Source: JAZGGS01 sp963764825 (lineage in GTDB: Bacteria; Bacteroidota; Ignavibacteria; Ignavibacteriales; Ignavibacteriaceae). From it: a stretch of 64,000 nucleotides of DNA. Position numbers and translations under genes: made by a program. The stretch covers positions 186,001-250,000 of the forward strand of contig CAVXUA010000008.1 of the NCBI GenBank assembly GCA_963764825.1, read 5' to 3'. Under the pieces are notes generated by a model. The model was not told where the DNA came from. It worked only from the letters and a program-made list of their open reading frames with translations, and searched no databases. Each line of letters begins with the position of its first letter. Position 1 is the stretch's first letter. This document shows positions 53,213-61,858 of the stretch, piece by piece.

Positions 53213-53263
53213 AATAAATTTTCCAGGTGTATGGGGCGCACCGTTTTCCTCCAACATCAACTC
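53213..53263 (-). pseudogene. Remnant of BNR/VPS10 gene 3' end, copy 4 (most reduced)
   Basis: On the minus strand the sequence reads MLEENGAPYTWKIY then stop. It is a short match to the conserved C-terminal LEKHGAPYTPGRF of the gene at 63363-64000, with a dropped Pro codon before the end. The DNA core GGTGCGCCATACACC also matches. No start or upstream coding context is present. It lies in the 363-base gap between the DUF4442 gene (-) and the alcohol dehydrogenase (+), which otherwise shows only A/T-rich sequence and presumably two divergent promoters. Confidence 0.55.
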
Positions 53264-53440
53264 GAACTATTTTATTTTTATACAGAAAAAATAAATATCT
53301 TTGTTTACCCACACAATATGTTGTATATTCGTTTCAATGCTTGTATAGGCAGCGAAATATATGTTATGTGAAAGAAGCAGAAAACCGATGAGGGGTTATT
53401 TTTTTATTAAACTACAAAATATATTGAAAGGAGAAATGAA

Positions 53441-54442
53441 ATGATAAAAGCTTATGCTGTACATGAACCGAAAGGGGAACTAAAACCATTTGAGTACGAT
53501 CCTGGTCTATTGGGTGAGAATGAGGTTGAAATTGATGTCAAGCATTGTGGTATCTGCCACAGTGATCTAAGTATGATCGATAACGAGTGGGGTATGACCC
53601 AATATCCCCTTGTCCCCGGGCACGAGGTAGTAGGCACAATTTCTTCTACCGGCGGTAATGTAAGTCATTTAAAGATTGGAAACTTTGTAGGTTTAGGCTG
53701 GCACTCGGGTTATTGCATGACCTGTAGCGCTTGCTTGTCCGGAGATCATAATTTGTGCTCTTCAGCTCAGTCTACCATTGTTGCGCATCACGGAGGTTTT
53801 GCAGATAAAGTTCGTGCAAATGCAGTTAGCGTTGTAAAACTACCTGATTCCATTGACAAGGAAAGCGCAGGTCCACTTTTTTGTGGTGGGATAACAGTAT
53901 TCAATCCCCTGATTCAATTTAACATCAAACCTACTGACAAGGTTGGAGTGATAGGTATAGGTGGGTTGGGGCACATGGCGCTGCAGCTTTTAAATGTTTG
54001 GGGCTGTGAAGTAACAGCTTTTACTTCCAGTGAAAAGAAGAAAACAGAAGCTTTGAAGTTGGGTGCTCATCATACGCTTGATTCCCGTGAGTCCTCTGAA
54101 ATTGAAGCAGCAGCAGGGCAATTCGATTTTATCATTTCAACTGTAAATGTAAAACTTGATTGGGATACTTATTTAGGGACGTTACGCCCGAAGGGTCGCT
54201 TGCATTTTGTAGGTGCAACTATGGAACCACTCGATGTAGGCGTATTTCCATTAATTATGGGACAGCGTTCTATATCAGGATCTCCTGTTGGCAGCCCGGA
54301 AAATATTGCTAAAATGTTAAACTTTGCAGTCCAGCACAATATAAAGCCCGTAATTGAAAAATATAGTTTTGATAGTATAAATGAAGCGATCACAAGACTA
54401 AGAAGTGGTAAGGCACATTACCGCATCGTGCTAAGTCGTTAA
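53441..54442 (+). CDS. Zinc-dependent NAD(P) alcohol dehydrogenase
   Basis: An intact 333-residue medium-chain dehydrogenase. Catalytic zinc residues are in HCGICHSDLSM and PGHEVVGTI, the structural-zinc cysteines in CMTCSACLSGDHNLC, and the cofactor loop in GVIGIGGLGHMALQL. GRLHFVGATMEPLDV completes the family pattern. It is close to the YahK/cinnamyl-alcohol group that reduces aldehydes with NADPH; substrate is open. A strong AAGGAG sits before the ATG. It lies alone between two remnant-bearing gaps. Confidence 0.93.
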   Translation: MIKAYAVHEPKGELKPFEYDPGLLGENEVEIDVKHCGICHSDLSMIDNEWGMTQYPLVPGHEVVGTISSTGGNVSHLKIGNFVGLGWHSGYCMTCSACLSGDHNLCSSAQSTIVAHHGGFADKVRANAVSVVKLPDSIDKESAGPLFCGGITVFNPLIQFNIKPTDKVGVIGIGGLGHMALQLLNVWGCEVTAFTSSEKKKTEALKLGAHHTLDSRESSEIEAAAGQFDFIISTVNVKLDWDTYLGTLRPKGRLHFVGATMEPLDVGVFPLIMGQRSISGSPVGSPENIAKMLNFAVQHNIKPVIEKYSFDSINEAITRLRSGKAHYRIVLSR

Positions 54443-54744
54443 TGAATGCCAAACTATGCGTAACAGTAGTGGGAACCGGTAAAATTTAATTAAACCGCTA
54501 TCAATGAAAGTTGATCAGGATTTTATAATTATCATTAGCGATAATAAACCTATTGCTTTTGATTAAAAAAAAGTTGATGTTCGACAAATATTAAAAAATC
54601 TACTCTTTAAGGAAGGCGTTATATTTCCAACTACGCTTTGCGCCCTATCCTTAAATTATGTAGTTCCCTGAATTGAGTATTAAACTTGATAAATATTTAA
54701 TTTAAATCAATAATGTAATTTGTAGCTTATTAAAAAGAAAGATT
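54443..54744 (+). other. Intergenic region with possible broken small ORF
   Basis: About 300 bases between the dehydrogenase and the GAF gene. A possible small ORF starts at 54504 (MKVDQDFIIIISDNKPIAFD) and continues after a shift as KKVDVRQILKNLLFKEG to a stop at 54671, about 55 residues. No family is recognised, and it may be chance. GAAAGA lies before the next gene's ATG. Confidence 0.25.
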
Positions 54745-57135
54745 ATGAAAATAAAACATACTAGTGTTTTGCAAGATATTGAATTGCCAATGCAGTTTAC
54801 CATTAGCTTTGATAAAGTTTTTTCTTCTTATAAAAAATATGCGGACAAAGCAAATGAAAATCATCCATACCATAATTCTGCAAAGAAAATGGTTGATGAG
54901 ATTCAAAAGTTTCCGGAATTGATAGAAGGTTTTTCTGATTTTTCATTGTTGGATAAATACAAGGATCAAATAGATTTAATCCTAAATCCTTTATTCCCGG
55001 AAGCGTTGTTATCAAATGAAATAAAAGCAGCAAGTATTCCTTTTTCTTTCACTTCTTTTAAGTTTACCACCCGCTTGGAGAATATCTTAAATGATGCCGG
55101 GGAAGATTTTATATTAAGGGCCCGTAATTTTGATGATGATCATTTTTATATCGCTGCCTGTACCTGGATTTTGGCAGTGGTTCATAACTATTATCTAGAT
55201 TTAAAAAGACCTTTCTTTTTTGATATCCCCGATAAAAATGGTGAGATGAGGAACTTCAGGGCTGCTTATAATGGTGATATGGGCGATGTCATCCCAACTA
55301 AAGATGCTCCGGAAATTACAGAAGATGATATAAAATTATTAATGGACAGTTTTGATAATATTGATATTTGGAAAGAGAAGTTTCCGCCAAATAGTTACAT
55401 TTTTAAGGGTTTTGGCATTATGAACCTCTATGATGTAACCTATGATGAAACTATTTCTGCCATAAACACTAATTTGTTACGAAGTGATGAAAACCTGCTT
55501 AAAGATTTGCGTGAAAATTTAGCACAGTTTTATAACATCAAAGATCTCATGCTCGGTTTTTCTATTTTTGAAACATCATCGGAAAGTTTAGAATTAGCAA
55601 AAATAAAAAAATCAGAAAGCTTGATTCTAGGGGATGAAACGGAGATCACTTGTGATAATTTTTTCTGCGGCTATATTTTGGACAAGGTTTTTAGAAAGCA
55701 GGAACCTATTGCTATATCAGATGTTGAAAAATATGGTAACCTTACTAATCAAAATCCTTTTTATAAAAATTTAAAATCAAAAGGAATTGGAAGTATTTTA
55801 ATAATACCAATTAAACAAACAAATAATAAAGATTTAGCAATTATAGAAATAGCCTCACCAAGACCAATTGAATTAAACTCAATTAACCAGCATAAATTTA
55901 AAGATATAATTCCTGTTTTTGAATCCGCGTTTGAAAGGGCATCGAAAGAACATCAAAACATTTTAGAAGCAACAATTCAAGAGTATTATACATCAATACA
56001 TCCTTCAGTCAAATGGCGTTTTTATGAAGCTGCCGAAAAATATTACAAAGCCGTTTATGAAAAACAGGATGATGTAAAATTAGATGAAATTGTTTTTGAA
56101 GAGGTATTCCCCCTATTTGGTCAATTAGATATAAAGGGTTCTTCAACGGCTAGAAATCAGGCGATTAAGGAAGACTTAACGACTCAACTTACTATTGCAG
56201 TAAATGTTTTAAAAGAAGCTAAGCAAAATGAACAACTTCCGATTTATGATGAATTGATGTTCAGGATAAAAGGATATTTGGACAATATAGAAATAGGTTT
56301 AAAGTCCGGCGATGAGGTAGGGATATTAATCTTTTTAAAAAATGAAATTTATCCTGTTTTTAACCATGCAGAGCAGATTAGTAATAAATTATCTAAGATG
56401 ATAACTGATTATAAAGACAGATTAGATCCGGATTTACAGGTCATTTATGAAAAACGTAAAGAATACGAAAATGGCGTTACCCTCTTAAATGATAAGCTGG
56501 CTAAGTTTCTCGATGAAAAACAAGAAGAAGCCCAGGCAATGTTTCCTCATTATTATGAAAGATATAAAACGGATGGTGTTGAGTTTAACATGTACATCGG
56601 GCAATCTTTAGTTAAAGACAAAAAGTTTGAAAATTTATATTTGCATAATCTCAGATTATGGCAATTACAGGTAATGTATGAATTGGAAAATGTTGCCTAT
56701 GCTGCCCGGGAAGAGATGGAGCATGAGCTTCGGGTTGCTTCATTAATATTGATTCACAGCAATCCCTTGGCCATTAAGTTTAGAATGGACGAAAAACAAT
56801 TTGATGTTGATGGAGCTTATAATATACGATATGAAATAATTAAAAAGCGAATTGACAAAGCAAATATTAAAGGCACAAATGAGCGGATTACTGTTCCTGG
56901 AAAAATTGCTATAATCTATTCACAAGACAAAGATGCCCTGGAATATTTAAAATACATTAAATATATGCAGTCTAAACAATTTTTTGGCAAGGTTGAAAAA
57001 TTGGAGTTAGAAGACTTGCAAGGAGTCTCAGGTTTAAAAGCACTTCGTGTGGAAGTTCTATATCATGAAGATTTTAATGAAAAATCTTCTTTAACCATAA
57101 ATACGTTAGTACAAGAAATACTCGCCCGAGATTAG
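54745..57135 (+). CDS. GAF-domain-like protein, about 796 residues
   Basis: An intact long soluble protein. A helical N-terminal half (residues 1-270) is followed by a GAF-like module at about residues 285-400 (ITCDNFFCGYILDKVFRKQ, PIAISDVEKYGN, SKGIGSILIIPIKQTNNK, LAIIEIASPRP). A helical C-terminal part then follows (EKYYKAVYEKQDDVKLDEI, VYEKRKEYENGVTLLNDKL). No kinase, cyclase or DNA-binding output domain is visible. Bacteroidetes carry similar long GAF proteins of unknown role. It has no signal peptide and is probably cytosolic. It is oriented opposite to the accessory genes on its right. Confidence 0.65.
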   Translation: MKIKHTSVLQDIELPMQFTISFDKVFSSYKKYADKANENHPYHNSAKKMVDEIQKFPELIEGFSDFSLLDKYKDQIDLILNPLFPEALLSNEIKAASIPFSFTSFKFTTRLENILNDAGEDFILRARNFDDDHFYIAACTWILAVVHNYYLDLKRPFFFDIPDKNGEMRNFRAAYNGDMGDVIPTKDAPEITEDDIKLLMDSFDNIDIWKEKFPPNSYIFKGFGIMNLYDVTYDETISAINTNLLRSDENLLKDLRENLAQFYNIKDLMLGFSIFETSSESLELAKIKKSESLILGDETEITCDNFFCGYILDKVFRKQEPIAISDVEKYGNLTNQNPFYKNLKSKGIGSILIIPIKQTNNKDLAIIEIASPRPIELNSINQHKFKDIIPVFESAFERASKEHQNILEATIQEYYTSIHPSVKWRFYEAAEKYYKAVYEKQDDVKLDEIVFEEVFPLFGQLDIKGSSTARNQAIKEDLTTQLTIAVNVLKEAKQNEQLPIYDELMFRIKGYLDNIEIGLKSGDEVGILIFLKNEIYPVFNHAEQISNKLSKMITDYKDRLDPDLQVIYEKRKEYENGVTLLNDKLAKFLDEKQEEAQAMFPHYYERYKTDGVEFNMYIGQSLVKDKKFENLYLHNLRLWQLQVMYELENVAYAAREEMEHELRVASLILIHSNPLAIKFRMDEKQFDVDGAYNIRYEIIKKRIDKANIKGTNERITVPGKIAIIYSQDKDALEYLKYIKYMQSKQFFGKVEKLELEDLQGVSGLKALRVEVLYHEDFNEKSSLTINTLVQEILARD

Positions 57136-57158
57136 GCTAAAATCACTAACCAAGAAAC

Positions 57159-57177
57159 TGGGTATTATACCCATTTT
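57159..57177 (+). terminator. Weak hairpin terminator after the GAF gene
   Basis: TGGGTA and TACCCA arms (57159-57164, 57168-57173) around a 3-base loop are followed by four T. Short, so only moderately convincing. Confidence 0.45.
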
Positions 57178-57201
57178 GAAATGCTAACTTATTATGCAGA
57201 T

Positions 57202-57279
57202 TTAACTCACTCCCACGAGAAATCTTTCCGGTAAGTAGGGTACACTGTGTTCTCCAAAAATTTGCTTGACCTGTTCAAT
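57202..57279 (-). pseudogene. Remnant of BNR/VPS10 gene 3' end, copy 3
   Basis: Directly after the stop of the spondin gene, and in the same frame, the minus strand reads IEQVKQIFGEHSVPYLPERF then LVGVS and stop. This aligns with EVKQIETILEKHGAPYTPGRF of the intact 3' end at 63363 with a 3-codon gap: VKQI, H, PY, P and RF are kept. It has no start codon or ribosome-binding site. It looks like a decayed 3' end of a paralogue. Confidence 0.6.
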
Positions 57280-57960
57280 TTAATCAATTTTAGTAAAAGT
57301 TATTGATCCCAGCGGAGCTACAACATTATTAATTGCAAGGGGAGGGGTTGTTATATTAACAATGGGCAATGGTGGAAGCGTTGGAAAATCAGGAGATCTA
57401 AAAGTTGAACCATCATCGGTTCCTGCATCATAAATATCTACAGTAGTGGTTTTGCTTGTTACCCACTCATTATTTTCAAATAAAATAATATTACTTACCG
57501 CTATAAACCAATCGGGGCTGGGGGCCAACATTGAAACTACACTTACCAATGAATGACTAGAAATGATATTAAAATCAATACTAACTTCTCCGGGTGAGGG
57601 GCTTATTCCAGCTCCGCTAATTAAAGTATTACCGGTTCCATTAGAAATAAAAGCTTGTATTTCCGTTTCCAGAGGATTTTTACCTCCTGTTTCCGCCATA
57701 TTTTTAATCCCATCTGAAGCGACTTCGCCTTTTGTAAAAAGCATTGTGTTTCCGTTGTGAGTCATACCAATGAGCCCGGAAAAATGAGCTGATGAAGGGA
57801 ATTCAGTTGGGTGAGTTTGTGCACTCCATGTTGCGTTAAATGTTAACCTGTAACGTGCGTTTGCATCAGGTTCTGGTGGAGTTATCGTATTGTTATCCTT
57901 AGAACACCCAATTGTAAGAAACAGAAATAAAAGGATTAAACTAAATATTTTCATTTTCAA
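57280..57960 (-). CDS. Spondin_N-domain lipoprotein
   Basis: A 226-residue protein with a lipoprotein signal ending LFLTIGCSKDN (lipobox Cys at about residue 19). The mature part matches the spondin N-terminal domain: YRLTFNATWSAQTHPTEFP, HFSGLIGMTHN, GIKNMAETGG, SVVSMLAPSPDWFIAVSN and VDIYDAGTDDGSTF. In animals this domain binds membranes and matrix; bacterial versions are usually cell-surface proteins of unknown role. It is the last gene of a minus-strand accessory run, and its stop abuts a 3'-end gene remnant. Confidence 0.82.
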   Translation of the reverse strand: MKMKIFSLILLFLFLTIGCSKDNNTITPPEPDANARYRLTFNATWSAQTHPTEFPSSAHFSGLIGMTHNGNTMLFTKGEVASDGIKNMAETGGKNPLETEIQAFISNGTGNTLISGAGISPSPGEVSIDFNIISSHSLVSVVSMLAPSPDWFIAVSNIILFENNEWVTSKTTTVDIYDAGTDDGSTFRSPDFPTLPPLPIVNITTPPLAINNVVAPLGSITFTKID

Positions 57961-58086
57961 GAATCTCTCCGTTTATCTTTTGTAATTTCTAATAAATATA
58001 ATTTAAAATAATCACAAAACAATCACAGTAATATTTCAGGGAATTAAAAAGTGTTTATAAATTGGAAAGCTGAAAATAGCGCTACC

Positions 58087-58130
58087 AAATTTTAATGATA
58101 AGTTTGTGAAAAAGTTGGAATTGAAGATAA
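58087..58130 (+). repeat. Dispersed repeat R1 (44 bp; partner at 61747-61790)
   Basis: About 37 of 44 bases match R2 by eye. On the + strand it could encode NFNDKFVKKLELK, compared with NFNDEFAKILELK at the partner copy, both running to a stop soon after. It lies just downstream (on the minus strand) of the dipeptidase gene. It may be another decayed 3' end. Confidence 0.55.
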
Positions 58131-58155
58131 AAATGATGGTTGTATAGAGTTAAAA

Positions 58156-58836
58156 TTAATTTTCTTTAATGATGCCATATATTGCATATTTTTCTCCTTT
58201 TTCTAGTGCCCAACTAGTGTCACCATAATCAAAATGCCAGTATTCTTTTATATCAACTACAAAATCTTCTTCTTCAAAGAGATCGATTAGTAATTCTCTA
58301 TTCTTCTTCGCTTGTGGTGAAATAAAAGGATGGTATGGATAGCATTTATCATTTAGGTTGATTTTGAGACCATCATTCGTTCCAAAATCCATAACGCAAT
58401 CATTTTTCAAATCATATATCAAAGCATCCACAGCCCCACCAGTTGAATGCATGGATTTACTTGCTGGTGCAATAAAATATGAAACAAGTTCTTCAATTTC
58501 TTCTATTTGTTTGTTTGGATATTCTTTTTGCAAAGAATCAACCTTATCTTCCCATAAAAATCGTTGATGTTCAAAAGATCTCCATACAGAACGAATTATT
58601 AATCTTTTATCTTCCTTATCCAAAAGTTTGCTTATTCGCCCAATTTTTTCAAAGACAGCTTCTCTAACCAGATATTTATAATCTTTTTTAATAGATGGTT
58701 CAAATATCAAATTAAATCCTGATTCTTTTAGACTGATTAATGGAGAATTGTCTTCTTTAATTGGAATAGTGGGAAGAAGTTGTTGATGCCGGCGATATTC
58801 TTGTTCAACCAACTCGCAATATTCCTGAGCATTCAT
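58156..58836 (-). CDS. M15D family D-Ala-D-Ala dipeptidase-like (VanX/DdpX type)
   Basis: A 226-residue zinc peptidase. APASKSMHSTGGAVDALIYD carries the S-x-H-x(3)-G-x-A-V-D zinc and catalytic motif, and IKEYWHFDYGD the E-x-WH motif, both typical of VanX/DdpX enzymes that split D-Ala-D-Ala. RSVWRSFEHQRFLWE is the preceding family helix. No signal peptide, so cytosolic like VanX. It overlaps the racemase gene by 4 bases (ATGA), so it is the third gene of a tight operon with DUF1611 and the racemase. Vancomycin resistance is not implied: no VanA or VanH is nearby. Confidence 0.86.
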   Translation of the reverse strand: MNAQEYCELVEQEYRRHQQLLPTIPIKEDNSPLISLKESGFNLIFEPSIKKDYKYLVREAVFEKIGRISKLLDKEDKRLIIRSVWRSFEHQRFLWEDKVDSLQKEYPNKQIEEIEELVSYFIAPASKSMHSTGGAVDALIYDLKNDCVMDFGTNDGLKINLNDKCYPYHPFISPQAKKNRELLIDLFEEEDFVVDIKEYWHFDYGDTSWALEKGEKYAIYGIIKEN

Positions 58837-59897
58837 ATGGTTAATGTTTTTTTTAACACATATGGAGATGTCATTGCGGAGAGCAAGGCTCCGTAATTCA
58901 GATCAAATTCCAATTCGTTTCCTACTTTTAATTCTAACTTCTTTGCATCAACAATGATATGGTCACTGCTCGCCCCAAGAATTTCAATATCCGATCTGGG
59001 AGTCAGTCCGGAAACCTGAACATCCTGTAATCCAACACCCAATATAGCTCTTTTTATTTGACCAAGGTCTTGAAACTCAGGAACATTTCCAAATGCATCC
59101 TGACAAACTTTCCCATAAGGTACCGATGGTTTTATTTTTGATTCAATTACTTCTGCAACCAGTGTAAAAGCATCGGTGAATAAACCTGGGATTGGTTTTC
59201 TATGGAGGGTTTCACATCCCAAATAGATCGATTCACCCAGCCGTAGGTTATTGATTCTGCCGACATCCTTTGTGGAGATGAACCAGTTATAATTTGCAGA
59301 GTTTCCACCAGAAACAAACTCTAAATTCAGTCCGTGCTTTTCTTCAATATCTTGAGCGATTGAAGACAATTGTCCCATTTTTTCCTCATCAGGTTCGATT
59401 CCTCCAAAACAGGCCAGATTTGTTCCAATACCAGCAAGCTTGATTCCCTCCAAATCTAATATCTGCTCAACTGTGCTATCCAAATCCGATGGCATCAGCC
59501 CTTCTCTTAAATCTCCCAGCTCTACCATTAATATAATTTTATGTGTGGTATTAAACTCAATCGCAAACTTTGAGAGTTTTTCGATTACTGAAATTTCTGA
59601 ATTAAGACTAATATCTGCATATTTTACAACTGCTTCGGCTTGGCTAAGGCAGGGTGTTCTTAATAGGAGAAACTGTGCTTGTATGCCTGCATTACGCATC
59701 TTTCTGATATTCTCTATCCTTGAATCAGCAAGAATGGTTATTCCACTTTTTACTAAAGTATCAGCGATATCAGGGTCTCCGCAAACAACTTTTGTAACAC
59801 CGATAATATCAATACCCTTTGAACCATATAGATCCTTTAATGTTTTCGCATTATGGGCAATTTTCTCAAGGTTTATTTCTATTCTTGGGGTTGCCAT
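58833..59897 (-). CDS. PLP-dependent amino acid racemase (alanine/ornithine racemase family)
   Basis: A 354-residue fold-type III PLP enzyme. The start PRIEINLEKIAHNAKTLKDL and the PLP lysine in IIGVTKVVCGDPDIA, ILADSRIENIRKM, LMVELGDLREGLMP, GIGTNLACFGG, SGGNSANYNW and LRLGESIYLG match the ornithine/lysine-type racemase group, not classical Alr. Substrate cannot be fixed by eye. The ATG at 59897 overlaps the end of the DUF1611 gene by 19 bases, and the downstream dipeptidase by 4, so the three are almost certainly co-translated. Confidence 0.87.
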   Translation of the reverse strand: MATPRIEINLEKIAHNAKTLKDLYGSKGIDIIGVTKVVCGDPDIADTLVKSGITILADSRIENIRKMRNAGIQAQFLLLRTPCLSQAEAVVKYADISLNSEISVIEKLSKFAIEFNTTHKIILMVELGDLREGLMPSDLDSTVEQILDLEGIKLAGIGTNLACFGGIEPDEEKMGQLSSIAQDIEEKHGLNLEFVSGGNSANYNWFISTKDVGRINNLRLGESIYLGCETLHRKPIPGLFTDAFTLVAEVIESKIKPSVPYGKVCQDAFGNVPEFQDLGQIKRAILGVGLQDVQVSGLTPRSDIEILGASSDHIIVDAKKLELKVGNELEFDLNYGALLSAMTSPYVLKKTLTI

Positions 59898-60967
59898 ATC
59901 AAGGCTGCACTTTTTTGCAGTTCCGGAAACAGATCGAATATAGTCTGTACAAGTTTATCACATCCATACTTTAAGACATCTGTTGTGGGTAGTTCATACT
60001 TGTATTCATATTCCACTATCGTGTTATTCACTTCATCATCGGTCATGTCTTCATGGTTGATTGTGATCGCAATTACTTTCGATTTGGAGAATACTTCTAA
60101 TAATTCGATCTCACTTTCCAGTGTGGGCATGGGTATGTTGGGATAATCGCAATGGTTAATTCTTTTTGGCGGGTGCTGTAGAATAATCGCATCCGGCATC
60201 GCTCCTCTAATGATTGCGCTTGAGGATGTAAAAGCGGGATGACTTAATGCGCCTTGACCTTCAACAACGATAATATCGGGATTCTCTATTTCGCAGGCAT
60301 TGATAATCGCATTTTCAACCTCACCTGTTGCAAAACCTGAAGTTAAAACATCCAATGCAGCGCCATACTTTGAACCCTGAAGTAGGCCAGTTTGACCTGT
60401 TGCTATAAATACCGCATTCAGCCCCTCCTGTTTCAAAGCTTCAACGAGATTTACTGCCGTTGTTCTTTTGCCAACAGCGCAATCCGTTCCAAGTACTGTT
60501 ATTACCGGAGTTTTGACTTCATTAATACGTCCTGAGAAAATATGCAGATCCTTTCTCTTTGGAGGTTTTCTTATATCGTTGATACTGACGCTGTATTCCC
60601 TCGCCTTTTGCATAAATTCTTCATCCTCGGTGAAGAATTCCGGTAGACCGTTTACTATGTTCATTCCTTTTTTCATGGCAGCGAAGATTATTTCTCTTTG
60701 TTTCTTATCAAGAAATGAAGCGAGCGGCGCAATGCCATAGATGAAATATTCAGGAACATAGCCCAAGTTCTCAATGGCATCATCCATACTTGAGAATACC
60801 TGGACCCCATTTTTTATTCCATCAAGATATTCTCCTGCATCAAGACCTGCCTTTGTACTATCTATAACACCAAGAATCTCATATTTTTCTGAGTGCCTTG
60901 CAAGTCCGTTTGCTACCTTACCATCTATCTTTCCAAATTCATTTTCACTATATACTAATGCCTTCAT
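59879..60967 (-). CDS. DUF1611 protein (DgcN-like)
   Basis: A 362-residue DUF1611 protein. The N-terminal Rossmann-like domain (residues 1-120: GVIDSTKAGLDAGEYLDG, EYFIYGIAPLASF) leads into a P-loop-like C-terminal domain with TVLGTDCAVGKRTTAVNLV, IATGQTGLLQGSKYG, VVEGQGALSHPAF and ILQHPPKRINHCDYP. One family member, DgcN, is described as a D-glutamate N-acetyltransferase; that this one does the same is inference. Here its partner is a PLP racemase and not the enolase-type DgcA. It is the first gene of the tight three-gene operon. Confidence 0.85.
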   Translation of the reverse strand: MKALVYSENEFGKIDGKVANGLARHSEKYEILGVIDSTKAGLDAGEYLDGIKNGVQVFSSMDDAIENLGYVPEYFIYGIAPLASFLDKKQREIIFAAMKKGMNIVNGLPEFFTEDEEFMQKAREYSVSINDIRKPPKRKDLHIFSGRINEVKTPVITVLGTDCAVGKRTTAVNLVEALKQEGLNAVFIATGQTGLLQGSKYGAALDVLTSGFATGEVENAIINACEIENPDIIVVEGQGALSHPAFTSSSAIIRGAMPDAIILQHPPKRINHCDYPNIPMPTLESEIELLEVFSKSKVIAITINHEDMTDDEVNNTIVEYEYKYELPTTDVLKYGCDKLVQTIFDLFPELQKSAALIWQPQE

Positions 60968-61056
60968 GAGTTACCATTTATATTTGATTGATTTTTTAAT
61001 ATCCATTAGTGAATACATTTAATGAACAGAGTTTACTCATCATAACTAATCAGGAA

Positions 61057-61179
61057 TTATAATTTATTCACATTCTTTTTTTCTCTTCGTTTAGCTTCTT
61101 TTGCTACCCTTTTTTCTTTCAGGGTTTTTGCAGGCACTTTTTTACCTGATTTATCTTTTCCTTCTTTTTCTCTCGACAT
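61057..61179 (-). CDS. Small Lys/Arg-rich protein (40 residues)
   Basis: A short frame, ATG at 61179, begins MSREKEGKDKSGKKVPAKTL and continues with a run of KEKRVAKEAKRREKKN to the stop at 61057. It is very basic and probably disordered, with the KKVPAKTLKEKR pattern seen in small nucleic-acid-associated proteins of Bacteroidetes. It sits between the RRM gene and DUF1611 on the same strand. No strong ribosome-binding site, so moderate confidence. Confidence 0.55.
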   Translation of the reverse strand: MSREKEGKDKSGKKVPAKTLKEKRVAKEAKRREKKNVNKL

Positions 61180-61220
61180 TTTACTCTGATATTATATTTG
61201 TTGTTTTTTTTACCAAAGAA

Positions 61221-61493
61221 TTAATATCTTCTTTCGTAGCTTCCATTTTCCCTTTTAGGTCTGGCTTCGTTAACAACAAGTCGCTTTCCTTTTAGCTCAA
61301 ACGTGTTTAGTACATCAAGTGCTTTTTTGGCTTCATCTTTTACAAGCATTTCGATGAAACCGAACCCCTTTGATATCTTGCTATACATATCACGGATAAT
61401 CTTAACACTGTTCACCTTACCGTGCTGGGAAAAAAGATTGTTCAGATCTTCTTCCTGTACATTTTGGGCTAAGTTGCCTACATAGATATTCAT
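61221..61493 (-). CDS. RNA recognition motif (RRM) protein
   Basis: A 90-residue single RRM. MNIYVGNLAQNVQEEDLNNL includes RNP2 (IYVGNL), and SKGFGFIEMLVKDEA includes RNP1 (KGFGFIEM). The tail is short and basic (KRENGSYERRY). ATG at 61493 follows AAGGAG by 6 bases, so longer upstream starts are unlikely. Bacterial RRM proteins of this type are often cold- or light-induced RNA chaperones. The 365 bases upstream are unusually long for a leader and include the R2 repeat. Confidence 0.92.
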   Translation of the reverse strand: MNIYVGNLAQNVQEEDLNNLFSQHGKVNSVKIIRDMYSKISKGFGFIEMLVKDEAKKALDVLNTFELKGKRLVVNEARPKRENGSYERRY

Positions 61494-61858
61494 TTTGTTC
61501 TCCTTATAAATTTGATATGAAAACTCGGCTGCAGACAATAAACTTTCCTGCACGCAGGCAGGATTTTCTGGACCGGTTTGACTGACACTGTATAAAAAGT
61601 TAGGACTAGATGATGAGGTTTTTTGTGAAGTTCACTTTTATCTTAATTTTCTTCTGCAGGACGTCCTTAAGGTAGACTAATTCTAGCGTAGTTACAAGCA
61701 AGCAATTTTGCTGAGACTAAGAAAATGCTCTTATTGAAGTAAATAAAATTTTAATGATGAGTTTGCGAAAATATTAGAATTGAAATTAATACGGTAGAAC
61801 GATAAAAGTGACATATAATGCTTGGAAATACAATTTTATTTCCCCCGTTTTTTCCAAC
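61494..61858. other. Gene-free gap upstream of the RRM gene
   Basis: Holds the R2 repeat (61747-61790), a short inverted repeat CCTGC-ACG-CAGG at about 61549-61560 and a 10-base palindrome AGGACGTCCT at about 61659. These could belong to the RRM gene's leader. No tRNA or convincing ORF is seen. Confidence 0.35.
61747..61790 (+). repeat. Dispersed repeat R2 (44 bp; partner at 58087-58130)
   Basis: Differences from R1 are mostly conservative or synonymous if read as NFND-K/E-F-V/A-K-x-LELK on the + strand. A stop precedes the frame directly (TAA) and another ends it. It lies 70-110 bases downstream of the ThrRS-editing-like gene on the minus strand. Confidence 0.55.

Noticed and set aside
51900..54744. 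Possible integron attC sites near the GNAT, DUF4442 and dehydrogenase genes
   Set aside because: Some GTTAGGC- or TAAC-like pieces occur, but no pair fits the R''/R' consensus with a foldable arm between, and no IntI is seen.
58156..58836. Vancomycin resistance cluster
   Set aside because: A VanX-like dipeptidase alone is not enough; there is no D-Ala-D-Lac ligase, VanH or two-component system nearby, and Gram-negative cells are naturally protected.
59390..59406. T-loop-like GGTTCGATTCC suggesting a tRNA
   Set aside because: It lies inside the racemase coding sequence (encodes GIEPDEE on the minus strand), and no acceptor or anticodon stems surround it.
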